A stretch of DNA of 64,000 bases from Helichrysum umbraculigerum (taxonomy: Eukaryota; Streptophyta; Magnoliopsida; Asterales; Asteraceae): NCBI GenBank assembly GCA_949592205.1, contig CATIUR010000006.1:13223001-13287000 (forward strand), written 5' to 3'. Shown here one piece after another: positions 31,653 through 42,925 of this stretch. The stretch's first letter is position 1, and every line of letters begins with the position of its first letter. A model generated the notes under the pieces. It saw nothing but the letters and a program-made list of their open reading frames with translations. It was not told where the DNA came from and did no database searches. The position numbers and the translations under genes were made by a program.

Positions 31653-34600
31653 TGTAACACCCTCAAATTTCGGTTTGCGGAAGCGATCGGGTCGGGTGTT
31701 ACTAAATCAAATATCACAAGCACAAAGATATATAATGAACGACTCTAAATGAGACGTTGAAAATAGTTATACATTTACCAAATAAAACGTTTACAAAGTT
31801 AATAGTGATTTTCAATTACATAAATTGAAATACAAAGTAAATGCAGTGTTGTCCCAAAGTTTGAAAACATGCGACTCGAGCTAGCATAGCTTGCAGTGGT
31901 CCTAATCCTGCGGGCCACCTGAGAATACATACTAAAACAGGTCAGCTATAAAGCTGGTGAGTTCACAGAGAATTTAATATGAAATCGTGTGATAATATCA
32001 TCCGTATTATAAAAAGCGGTTATCCACCGTATATTTAGATTAAGCGAGTTTGCAAAGACATTACCAAAGTTATATATCGGGGTGTAGGTTACCCTAACCA
32101 TATGATTTACTAGATAGTGGAGTTTAGTATGTATCGGCTATTAGTCTTTACTTAGAAGTACGGGTTCCTAGAAGTAGGTCACCTACCCATGTAGGAACCA
32201 CAACATATGTTGATTAGTTAATAAGTAATCCCGAGTCCCAATAATCCAACGGATTATCCTGCAAATATATAAGTAATGAAAGTAGCACTACGTGCATACT
32301 TTATGTTCAAGAGCACCACGTGCTGGTTAGATAAACAATGAAGCAACCTGTGCTTAAGTTCAAATGTAGTGAGGCACTCCGTGCCTGATGTACGTAATAC
32401 GTATGCATAGATATGAAGCACCACGTGCTTAGTAAGACAGTAGTATGTATACATCAACATGTATAGGTAATCAGTGGTAGCACCACGTGCCAAGTAGTGG
32501 TTCAACGAACCCGGAAGTAGCACAACGTGCCCGGAAGTAGCACAACGTGCCCGGAAGTAGCGCAACGCGCCCAGTGATGGCCCTACAGGCTCTGCAGTAG
32601 CATAACATGCCTACTGTATGTTCAATGAAGCATTACATGCTTGTTTAACGTTAATGAAGCACTACGTGCTTAATGGTGTAATCAGGGGGTGTACATATGT
32701 ATATATATATAAGCGAAGCACCGCGTGCTTGTTAGTGTAAGCGTGTGTACATCATCATGTACATGTAATCGTAAGTAGCACAACGTGCCAAGTAGTGGTT
32801 CAGCGAACCCGGAAGTAGCACAACGTGCCCGGAAGTAGCACAACGTGCCCGGAAGTAGCGCAACGCGCCCAGTAATGGCCCCACGGGCTCGGTAGTAGCA
32901 CAACGTGCTAAACAGTTTATGTATGCATAAATTAGTGTAAGATATCTACAGATAAACACTACACTCAATTTATGTGCGTTTATTACCCTACGGTAATGTT
33001 GAAGGTGCAATCTAACAATCTACACCTATGAGTAAAGTTTAGTGTTCGTAATGTATCTAAGTGTGACTAATCACCACCTAGATGATGGGTGTAGCATGTT
33101 ATGTCTAGATGCGTATGAACGCCCCCTAGCTATTCTGAGTAGTACAAAATGCCTAAGTGTGTCATTACGACACTTAGTTGTCGAAAAGTACCTACAGCAC
33201 TTAGATGATGGATGCTATCAGCCGGTTCTATAAATCGTGACTTGATTAGTGAGTGTGGTCTCCATGTTGTGTTTCACTAGTAAACTAACCAAGTTTAGTA
33301 ATAATGCCTCGCCGATGTGACGAGTGTTTAAGTGATGTTACTTGTATAATTTTAGTTGTTGTTTAACTAAGGCACACTTAGTTTGCATAATGTATACGGT
33401 TGTCTCAAGGTGTTAGAGTCTAACATGTCGTTTGCAAACAGTTGTAAAGCAGTTGTAAGTTCGTTTACTAATGAAAAGTAAGTAAATCACGAGTATGTAT
33501 CTCCCCCAAAATCAGTGAAAACAGTAAAAAGGAGGGGCTATGAACTCACCTGGGAGAGCTAGCGATCCTAAGATACGCGCGTGTACAATGAAGACCTCCT
33601 AGTGTCCTAAACACGTAAGGTTTCGTATAAGTACATAGACAATTATATAATTTATCCAATTCGTTTGCTTGATCGGTTAAACCGTACTCAATGTGTTTGA
33701 CACGTGTTTATGTTTCAAGGTTTGTAAGAAAGTTCGGTTCGTTCGCGGTGTATTGGAATTATATTTTGAAAATATAATTATAGTGCTTTTCGTATAAATA
33801 ACCTCGTTTAAACGCGTTTCGGTTCGTATATGTTTGCGTATATGTTTCCGGATAAGTTTGACATTTTAAAAGTGAGTTTTTAGTTCAAAAACTGATAATA
33901 GCGACACTTCATGCGTCACTGAGGGGTTTATAGCGTCACTAGGCTAGTGACTCAGAAGTTTGGAAAATTCAGCATTTTTAGCGACACTTAATTAGTGCCG
34001 CTATAGGTTAGTGACGCATATAGCGTCACTTAGGAAGTGACGCAGAGGGCATAGTGACGCAGTTCGTTTCTACCGAAAGTTGTGGTTTCTGCTGAAGATA
34101 GCGACACTTAAGAAGTGTCGCATGTTTCTGCCGAAGGTTATATGACCGCGTCACTATAGAAGTGACGGTATAAGTGTTTTAGCGGCACTCAGGTAGTGTC
34201 GCTATAAGGGCGACTCGTTGACATAGCGTCACTTAAGAAGTGACGGTGTGCGTGTGATAGCGTCACTTAAGTAGTGACGCTATAAGGTGGCAGAGTGGTA
34301 TAGCGACACTAAGTGACGCTGGTACTGTTTTTGGTCTGTGGGCGACACTTCAGGCTGTTCGACGGGTTTTCACCCAAAACCACGGATCGAAGCCAAAAAC
34401 TCCAAAATCGACAACAACAAACTTATATAATGATGATATACGATGAAACAAGTGATATAAACATGTATTTAAGTGTAGATCGGAAGTTTTCTTACAAATC
34501 AAAATGAGATCCGAAAATGGTGAAATGATGATGGAATCGGATGATGATGATGATGATGATGTTGTTGCTTCCACTTGGATGATACTCGACGATGGTGATG

Positions 34601-35143
34601 ATGATTTCGTGATGGTGGAGGCGGTGGTCCGGCGATTGTTGTGTAACCGAGAGAGAGAGAGGAGTAAGGGTGTGTTGGTGATGAAAATGAAAAGGGAAAG
34701 AAATGGGAGAAATGGGGAGGCCGGCTCCCCTTTTGTGGTGGGTGGGTTTCCCCAATTTGCGGTATAAAATACCCGTGTTTTCGTACCCGTTCGTAAAATA
34801 AACAAACTTTTTAATTTCGAAATATTTACTCGTATAATTAATAATGGTTTCGAGTTGGAACATTTTATAAAAATAAAATGTTTAAATTTAAGTTGTTCTA
34901 GTTATTTTAGTTTTTATATATATCATTTTTTTTTTTTTTAAATGATACGAAAGTATTTAAGTTTCGTCCAACTAAAATACGTTTTAAACAAAACGATTTA
35001 TGTTCTAAAATAGTTTAATATTTCCCGTGTAAATAACGTTTATTAAAAATAATAACACATTATTTAAAAGTAATACGTACTAAATACGATTGTTTAAAGT
35101 TTAAAATAGGCGCGAAAATTTGCCTTTTTGACCGGGTGTTACA
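31653..35143 (-). mobile_element. 5' LTR of gag-only element 1
   Basis: Nearly identical to 25281-28770 at an offset of 6372 bases. It includes the same donor-like (33549) and acceptor-like (31919) sites, hairpin array (32243-32912), palindrome array (33899-34352) and terminal inverted repeat. Followed on the plus strand by the TSD GATCA at 35144. Confidence 0.95.
31919..33549 (-). other. Putative LTR intron of gag-only element 1 (5' LTR copy)
   Basis: Same signals as 25547-27177. In the 5' LTR this interval would lie in the genomic transcript upstream of gag, so its removal would delete the hairpin array from the gag mRNA leader. Inferred only. Confidence 0.5.
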
Positions 35144-35757
35144 GATCATCTTTTGTATCCTAAAGATATATCAATTTCCTTACTAAGCAATGCTCCAAAG
35201 TTTTCAAATGAACGATAGTGCTCCCCTTATCATTTCTCCATTATACTCAAAGATTTTCCATCCATAGGTGCTAATTTTTGTCTGTTAGGCATTTGTACAA
35301 ACAAGAGAGCAGACAAATGTAATCTAATAGACGTGATTATTCTCTAAGTCATAGACTTACTGGTTTTTGAAAAGATTTTTAAAAAGTAAAGGTTTTTGAA
35401 AAAAAAACAAACCAGTGTATGACTTGGAGTCTAATCACACACTTAATAGTGTTAGCCGCCTACAATTTCGTCATAAGCAACAGATATGGAAATAAAAGTA
35501 GATTCAGTTAATCAGGTAGCCAAGTATAAAGATTTTCAAAGCACATATTTTTAAACGAGTTCGAGCATAATACACACATGGACATACAAATCATGTTATA
35601 AGGCATTGAAAGATCTTATGTATGTTCACAGAAATATGTAAGTACCTCAAATGCTAGAAATATGTGAATGGTGTGTATGATGACTAAGGCACCTAGATAA
35701 CCAAGTTGCTAGCAGGGTTCCATGTTTGCAAATGAAAGGATGCAGAGAACTTTAAGA
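35144..35757 (-). other. Last retained internal part of Athila/Tat-type element 1
   Basis: Aligns with about 45690-46330 of element 2 (shared CAATGCTCCAAAG, GGTAGCCAAGTATA and TTCCATGTTTG). The match ends near 35740-35765, where copia pol sequence starts. Confidence 0.75.
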
Positions 35758-36427
35758 TCTTAGATAATGATGAAAATCAAGAGAAAGATACATCACCTTC
35801 TACAAACACTAGTGAACATCAACTTGGGGGGAAAGTATTCAAAGTGTTGAACCTCAAGTCGATGTTGTTTCAATTCATAGGTCCGCAGAGACAATACATG
35901 TTCCAGAGAAGTTGTATCTAAATGTAGAATCTGAGGAACACATGTTAGGGGATCTTGATGAACCTCCTAATTTCAAAGCTGCATTATCAAATCTATAATC
36001 TGAAAAATGGCTTGAGGCTGCGAATGTGGAAATAAAATCCATGAAAGGTAATCAAGTCTGGCGCTTGGTTGATCTTCCACTTAATGCTAAAACCGTTGGC
36101 TGCAAATGGCTCTTCAAGAAGAAGACTGACATGGATGGAAATGTACACACCTATAAAGCTCGTCTCGTAGTGAAGGGTTATACTCAAAATTATGGAGTTG
36201 ACTATGATGAAACCTTCTCTCCTGTAGAAGAGATTAGGGCTATTAGGATTCTCTTAGCCATAGCAGCGTACTATGACTATGAGATTTGGCAAATGGATGT
36301 CAAGACTGCCTTCTAGAATGGTTACTTAGACGAGGATGTCTATATGGTTTAACCTGAAGGTTTTATTGATCCAAAACATCACAGCAAAGTATGCAAGCTT
36401 CAAAGGTCCAATTATTGACTAATGTAA
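35758..36427 (+). pseudogene. Copia pol fragment: linker and start of reverse transcriptase
   Basis: The linker before RT (DEPPNFKAALSN) leads into the RT start typical of plant copia (NQVWRLVDLP, GCKWLFKKKTD, YKARLVVKGYTQ, YDETFSPV, WQMDVKTAF). Stops interrupt it before the RT start (near 35997), after KTAF (36314-36316), in the following PEGF segment and twice just before the solo LTR. At 36428 a solo LTR interrupts the gene; the frame resumes at 38918. Confidence 0.9.
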
Positions 36428-37331
36428 TGTAACACCCGCCAAATTAGGACTAGTAATTAGTGCCTAATCGTATGTTAATACATGTAATTAGTTCTGTGTT
36501 AGGCTAATTAATGTATCGAATTATATATATTGTTGAATATATATACGAAAATGCGATTTGATTAAATCGTACACAATTTAAATCGAATGTATTTCGATTC
36601 AATTTAATACGGACGTTGGTGACCAATTTTATTAAATAACGCTTTTATATCAAAAATATTATTATGATAATATTTCGTATTCATTTGGACCATACAAACA
36701 AAACTTATACGATTTAAAAATATTAAAACGTGCAAACTAAATAAACAAACTTACTTTTTATAACTCAAATATAAATTGATTTGTAAAATATTTAAATAAA
36801 ATATCGCGTAATAATTTGTATTTTAAAACTTACCAATTAATATGTAAAATAATTATAAAACGTTAAATGACGGAGAAAACGAACACCACGCGGAGCACAG
36901 AGACGGAGACCAAAAATGGGAGACTTAACCTCCCATTTTCCTTTTCTTTCTTTTCATTTTCACTTATCTCACTCTCTCTCTTCTTTTTCTCTTTCATTTT
37001 CTCTCTACACATTAAACCACCACCACCATCATAAATCGACAAATAACACAATCAAACGCACCCGGATCATCAATATTTTTAGAGATTCACGACCACCTCG
37101 CAACGATCTGCATTTCTATCTTTCCGGATTTCCATTTCGGCAATTTGTAAGTTTCCGACAAAATCCCGAAACCTTTCGATTCTAAGTATTTTCACTTGTT
37201 AGTTGTTATTATAACTTATATATGTCCATTAAAAAGGGTAGAACACGATTTTATAGCTTAAAAACGGGTTTGAATCGGGTTTTTGGCCGGAAAAATCATG
37301 ACAGCCGGACTTTCTGGGCTGGTGTTCTTCC

Positions 37332-37609
37332 ATGCGACACAACCCTTGTGTCGCATGTTGTGTCGTATTTTACCTGTTATGTCGCACCTAGTGTCGTATA
37401 AACCCATTTGTGTCGTACCGTTTACGACACAACGTTGTGTCGCATCTTATGTCGTATTTTTCATACGACACAATCACTATGTCGCTGTTGAATCAGCATC
37501 TTGAATCTATACGACACAACCCTTGTGTCGTATAGGTATTGTGTCGCATTCCTATGCGACACAACCCTTGTGTCGCATGACAAACTTTTATGTCGCATAT
37601 TGTGTCGCA
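37332..37609 (+). repeat. GCGACACAA palindrome array in solo LTR
   Basis: Same unit and position as 2298-2585, with copy-specific changes (more TACGACACAA units). Confidence 0.85.
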
Positions 37610-38140
37610 AAACACAGAAAACTCAGATTTTTACTAAGTATCGAGACCTAAAATTTTAACACCTGATTTTACCCAAATTCGGATCCAGATGCGTTTTTCG
37701 TCAAAGCAATATAGTAGAAATAAAAATTTTCCAAGCTGACCTGGCAGCTCGACCCCAGCCAGGGGCTCTGCCCCTTGGACCCAGCTACCAGGGGCGCTGC
37801 CCCCGGACCCCCGTACTTAGATTCCGTAACGGCTTCTAAAACACAACCAAAACACATTTTTCAAGTAAAACGCCACGAAATCAAAATAATAATAGTTGAG
37901 ATTATTATTACAAATCCGTCACCAACGGGCCGTACATGTTTTCAAACACTTATCAAATCAACCAAATCGTAGTAATTTGGACATATATATAGTTGTGTAA
38001 CAACTACAAGGGTGATCTTTTGAGATACCCAATCATGATTATAACCATCGCGTGTCGTGGACACCCTCAGGTTACAAGTCTTTGGACTTCATACTCGGCT
38101 AATCAACTCAAGTTTATTAAGTTAAACTCACAAGACTCAG

Positions 38141-38621
38141 GTGAGTCTCATAGCCCTCTTTTTACTATTTTACTCAGGGGTGTGATATATTGCTCATTCT
38201 TTTACATGTGAACGCAAGTACAAACATTTCATATACTACATGAGTTTTTCACAACTAATCATTTAAAGTCCTCCGTCAGCATAGTTGTTAATACGTTGTA
38301 GCGTGAATATTAGTATATGGTACCATATAGGATTGACCCTCCTCGTTCGGGTTAGCAAGCACTAACCGGGTAAACGGACGTACTAATATTTGGGAAGACG
38401 AATGTTGATTAGGTATTCGTGGAGGCACCTCGCCCGGAATTCTCTATAGGGGACCCGGCCCTCGAGTTAAGCTCAACTATGTGCTCATGGCTGTATACAC
38501 GATTACTATCATTAAATTGCTGGATGAAATTCATTATTAAATCTTGCGGTTCATACTATATTAACTGATTTCAAACCTGTGAGCTCACCAGCTTTAGCTG
38601 ACCTTTTAGCATATATCGCAG
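38141..38621 (+). other. Putative LTR intron in solo LTR
   Basis: ACTCAG|GTGAGT at 38141, AGCCCT, TTTTTACTATTTTAC and GGGGTGTGATAT. The distal end has TGAGCTCAC, CAGCT-TT-AGCTG, CTGAC, TTTTAG and ATATCGCAG|GTACC (AG at 38620-38621). The loop is shorter than in LTR 1413-3957, yet both stem strands are intact. Confidence 0.5.
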
Positions 38622-38917
38622 GTACCAAGCAGTAGGATGTTTCTGCTTCAGGACTTTAGCTCGAGTCAGCATACAGACGATTGAGATTTTCTTGCATTAG
38701 TATATTTTGTACAAGTACTTATGTACTGAAATCTCCTTTTATTTAAACTCGAGCTATGTAAAGCTTTAAATGTTGTAAACATTTCAATTATCAATATATT
38801 TTGTTAAAACGACGCATATAGAGTCGTTTACTATATATATCTTTGTGCTTTGTTATTGATTAGTAACACCCAAATCAAGCTTCCGCAAATCATCAAATTT
38901 GGGGGTGTTACATGTAA

Positions 38918-40038
38918 GCATCAAGAAGCTAGAACAAGAGGATTGCTGAGGAAATCAAAAAGTTTGGATTTACTCAAAATCCTGATGAGCCATGTGTATA
39001 TCAAAAAGCTAGTGGGAGTAATGTTACTTTCCTTGTCTTATATGTTGATGACATATTGATCATAGGAAATCACATTCCAATGTTACAAGATGTAAAATCC
39101 TACCTTGGAAAGTGTTTTGCTATGAAATACTTGGGAGAAGCAGCATTTATTCTTAGAATCAAGATCTATAGAGATGGAACTAAGCTGTTAATTGGACCAA
39201 GTCAAAGTGCTTATATTGATAAGATCTTAAAGAGATTTAAGATGGAGAATTCTAAACGTGGAAATGTACTAATGTTAGAAAGACTTGACTTAAATAGCAA
39301 ACAATGTGATCCTACACTTGCTGAGGTGGAGCGTATGCAAAGGGTTCCTTATGCTTCGGCTGTGGGATCTATTATGTATGAGGTTAGATGCACTAGACCT
39401 GATGTGACGTTCGCACTGAACATAGCCAGCCGTATTCAACAGAATCCAGGTGAAAGTCACTGGACTGCTGTGAAATAAATATTTTTAAGTACCTGAGGGT
39501 TACTAAAGATATGTTTCTTGTTTATGGTGAAAATCCTGAAGCTGAACTCAAAGTGACTTGTTACAGTGATGCTGGATTTCAGAACGATAGAGATGATATG
39601 AAATCAAAGACAAGATACGTCTTCATCTTGGATGGAGACGTAGTGGAAAGGGTTCCTTATGAAGCAATCAAAACTGCCATGTCTACAACTGAATCAGAGT
39701 ACATAGCATCTTCGGAAGCTGAGATGGAGGCTGTTTGGAATAGAAAATTTATTTCTGGGCTTGACGTGGTTCCCACAAATAAAAACCCCATGGAGTTATA
39801 CTGCGATAACTCAGGAGCAATTATCATTGCTAATGAACCTGAAGTTCAGAAAGGGGCCAAACATTATCCTAGAAGATATCACTATGTTCGAGACTAGATC
39901 GAATTAGGTGAAATCAATCTACTCAAAGTGCACACAGATTTTAATCTAGCTGATCCATTTACTAAGGCTTTACGTAAGGGAAAGCTTAATCAACATGTCG
40001 ATGGCATAGGACTTCGTATGACTAGTTATCTCATGTAA
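38918..40038 (+). pseudogene. Copia pol fragment: rest of RT and RNase H
   Basis: Resumes the RT broken at 36427. The catalytic motif YVDD lies at 39041-39052, followed by GEAAFILRIKIYRD, AYIDKILKRFKM, PYASAVGSIMYEVRC and TRPDVTFALNI. A stop at 39476-39478 precedes RNase H: CYSDAGFQ, STTESEYIASSEAEMEA, LYCDNSGA, then a stop at 39895 and LADPFTKAL to the terminal TAA (40036-40038). RT and RNase H would copy the element RNA in the particle. Stops and small changes make this copy non-functional. Confidence 0.92.
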
Positions 40039-40334
40039 ATCTGTGTTTTAGTATTTGGATACATGATGTTAAACAATTATCATCCCATAAATGAATTAAA
40101 ATACCTTGTATGTTTGTTTTCATTTGATAATTAATTGTATCATATATTTGCATGTTTATATCCTTGAATAATTCTTAAATTATTCTAAAATGTCCATTAT
40201 CGATTAACTATGTGGGAATATAGTTAAACTAAGATAAATCTGAGCGATTGGTATGGATGGTCCCTCCAAACTCACATGGTATTCATAAGATGCATATCGG
40301 ACTACCCCAACTGACAAGTTATCACTTTATGGAT
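40039..40334 (+). other. Copia sequence between pol and the second Athila/Tat element
   Basis: Non-coding 3' region of the copia element. It ends in the TSD TGGAT (40330-40334). The region resumes at 49986. Confidence 0.8.
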
Positions 40335-42925
40335 TGATGCGCACCCAGCGGTTGGTTCAGGAACTGCTTCCTATCGTTGCAGACCTTTCCACTAGGCGCG
40401 GCGTCAGGTGGTAGTTTTAAATTTATAATAGTCGGGGGAGCCTAAACCTCCGTACTACCTACTGGTACTGGTACAAATACCTTGATAAGAGTATGCGATA
40501 AGGATGATCCAGGGTCGTTCCTCACGACGGTAGAATTGAAACAGAGCTCGTTCCGATAAACTAACTTTCAAGCTAGGGTTTGAATAAGTGGATAGGTGAT
40601 TGTTTTTGGTTTTTATCTAGTTAAACTACTAAAACTTATAAAGCATAAAAGTAAAGGGAGACTAGCATATGTAACACCTAAGGATAACAAAGACGTGGTT
40701 CACCATGATTTATGATAGTGTATGTGCAGAGATGATGATTATATGGGGACACATTCAGTTGACAAACAAATAAACTTAGGTGTAAACACTAGGACCCTAC
40801 TTATTTAGTTCCGGTTCTAAATTAGTATGTCACTGAGTACCTAGGCTATGGTGATTCTGATCAGAACAGGTTGCTCAACCCCCCAACACTGCCCTTGTGA
40901 CGGTACAGTGACCCTTGCTCAACTACCCTGTTACGGAATAGTGAGTCTCTGGAGATAACTCCGGGGTGCATGCATGAGGTAACAAACTGCCATTAAGGAT
41001 ACTCTGACCTTTCTTAACACCTAAACCTAAATGTGTCATCTAAATGTGTACTGGTTATTTAACTATGTTATTCTAAACTATCGGTTATGAAGAGTTAAGG
41101 GGTTTAAGCATCTGGGAATACAGCCGACTCCTTGCTTTCTTTTCATGACTCATATTCTATTAGTCAAGCTCAAATACTTCCGTCTTGAATTGGACCCTCC
41201 TTTACAATCAGACGTTCATCCCTAGGTATAGTTACGGTGTATAGTGCATTAAGTATTTCCACAGCTTGTATAAATCTAAGTATACTCACGGTGTACAGTA
41301 CTTTTAAGGTTTAGCATTTCCACAGCTTTATGTATCCTAGACCATGTTCTAGAAGGGTGGCTTCTAGGTAATTCACGATGAGATGATCCTACGGCATTTC
41401 CTTAGCATCCACGTATTTGTACTCCACACGAGGTGTTTCCAACGCTATACGAAGTACAGTGCCATTTAACGGAGTCTCATAGCTTCATACTGTAACACAG
41501 ATAACTATGTTTACGTAGTATTCGGGTTTGCAAAGTCCTATCCTAAGGGCAATAGTCACGTGAAAGACCGGAAAGGGTGAACGATAAAGTCTATATTCAG
41601 GATAAGTTTAGACTGATAACAAAGTATAACAACTCCCATTTAAATAATAATCGGGAACATTATTCCACAACGGATTGTGCCCACGACTTTCATAGCTTCC
41701 ACGTTCCGTACTCCACACATTAGTGATGTTTCCGGCGCTATACAAATGAAAGCCGTATAACGTTACCTCCGTTGTTTCATAACGATGTTATCCCAATATC
41801 ATATTTTTGAAGTAACATCATCACTATTATTTAAATCATGGCAAACATACAAGCAACTAATTACAAAGCATATCAATAAACATTTCTAATATTAATAAAT
41901 CACAAACATCAAACAAGAACATTATGACAAATTAATAATAGAAAGGGTAGATAATACCGATACGAATTGTGAGCAGAATAACACTTGTATTTCTTCATAA
42001 AATCCGAGCATTACATAAGCTAGCCTCTACTAATTTATAACATAACTAATCTAAAAGTAAAGAAAAGGATTCCCCCACTAATCTTCTCACTAGTCCAAGG
42101 GTTAAAAACCCTAGCAAGAAACTAGAGAGAGAGACTAGAGAGAGAACCTAGAGAGAGAAAGTAGAGAGAGAGTGTGTGAGAGAGAAAGTGAGAAATGAGA
42201 AATGAGAATGAAGTGTAGAATGGTTGGAGGATGAAGGCCCTATTTATAGGCAAAGGGTGAAATCAGCCGTACAAGTCGCGAAGCACGCACGTATAAGCAA
42301 ACGAAGCACGAACGGAGACCAATTGGCCTTAGGAGGGCCGTATACGGGGTCAAGGGGGCCGTATATGGCCTTGTGGGGGCTGTATACGATCTGCATGGGG
42401 CCGTATACGGTCTCCAGGGCCGTATACGGGTTCCGTCGGTTTTCGTTCGTTGCTTAAAACGCCCGTATCTCCTTCGTTATGCGTCCGTTTGACTTGATTC
42501 TTTCCCCTGTGATCTCGTAATTACGTTACGCTTCTAATGGTGTCAATTTCATAGAAATTGGATGTGTGTAACTCAAGCATGTTTGGAATGACTTTTAACG
42601 ATCTGTAGAAGCCGTATCTCTTCCGTTCTTCACCCAATTTGCATGATTCTTGATTCTCCCGTCTCGTTTTTAGCTATTACAACATATCATTAGGTTAGAA
42701 TGTGCTTATAATAAGGTAAATGAGGGTGTGAGAATTGGTTGTTGTTTATTCGCTCTGTTTTGCTCGTTATTTAGACGTTTTTAGTGGTTTTTGCAGCAAC
42801 GCCCATATTTGGAGCACTTTAGTGAATTTTAGTAAATAATGATTGTTTTGGAATGTTTTCACTAAAGATGTGTCCAAAAAGTGCGAAATATCGTACTTTA
42901 AAACATGACTTTTTGCGTCACATCA
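40335..42925 (-). mobile_element. 3' LTR of Athila/Tat-type element 2
   Basis: TGATGCGCACCC to GCGTCACATCA, 2591 bp. On the minus strand CTATAAATA (42249-42241) is the likely TATA box and CCGTATACGG palindromes lie upstream (42337-42430). Downstream are GAGA-rich sequence (42125-42195) and GGTGTAC-type repeats. Confidence 0.93.
42241..42430 (-). promoter_or_regulatory. LTR promoter with CCGTATACGG palindromes (3' LTR)
   Basis: Five CCGTATACGG-like palindromes (two degenerate: CCGTATATGG and CTGTATACGA) within 95 bases, about 90-190 bases upstream of the minus-strand TATA box. The 5' LTR repeats this at 49462-49556 with TATA at 49367-49375. Confidence 0.65.

Larger units (their letters stand above)
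25281..35143 (-). mobile_element. Gag-only Tekay-type LTR retrotransposon 1 (TR-GAG-like), young
   Basis: Two 3.49-kb LTRs (25281-28770 and 31653-35143) flank only 2.9 kb of internal sequence with PBS, leader, one intact gag and PPT. TSD GATCA (25276-25280 and 35144-35148). By eye the LTRs differ at three substitutions (near 27046, 27326 and 27461) and one poly(T) length, so insertion was very recent. No protease, RT or integrase remains. The class resembles what has been called TR-GAG, terminal-repeat elements with only a gag domain. Confidence 0.93.
36428..38912 (+). mobile_element. Solo Tekay-type LTR in copia RT
   Basis: TGTAACACCCGCC to GGGGGTGTTACA, 2485 bp, TSD TGTAA (36423-36427 and 38913-38917). 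It aligns with the 3' LTR at 1413-3957 over its whole length. It contains the palindrome array (37332-37609), donor-like GTGAGT (38141), a single degenerate 25-bp unit (near 38515), the hairpin CAGCT-TT-AGCTG, and acceptor-like CGCAG (38621). There are no internal sequences. Confidence 0.95.
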
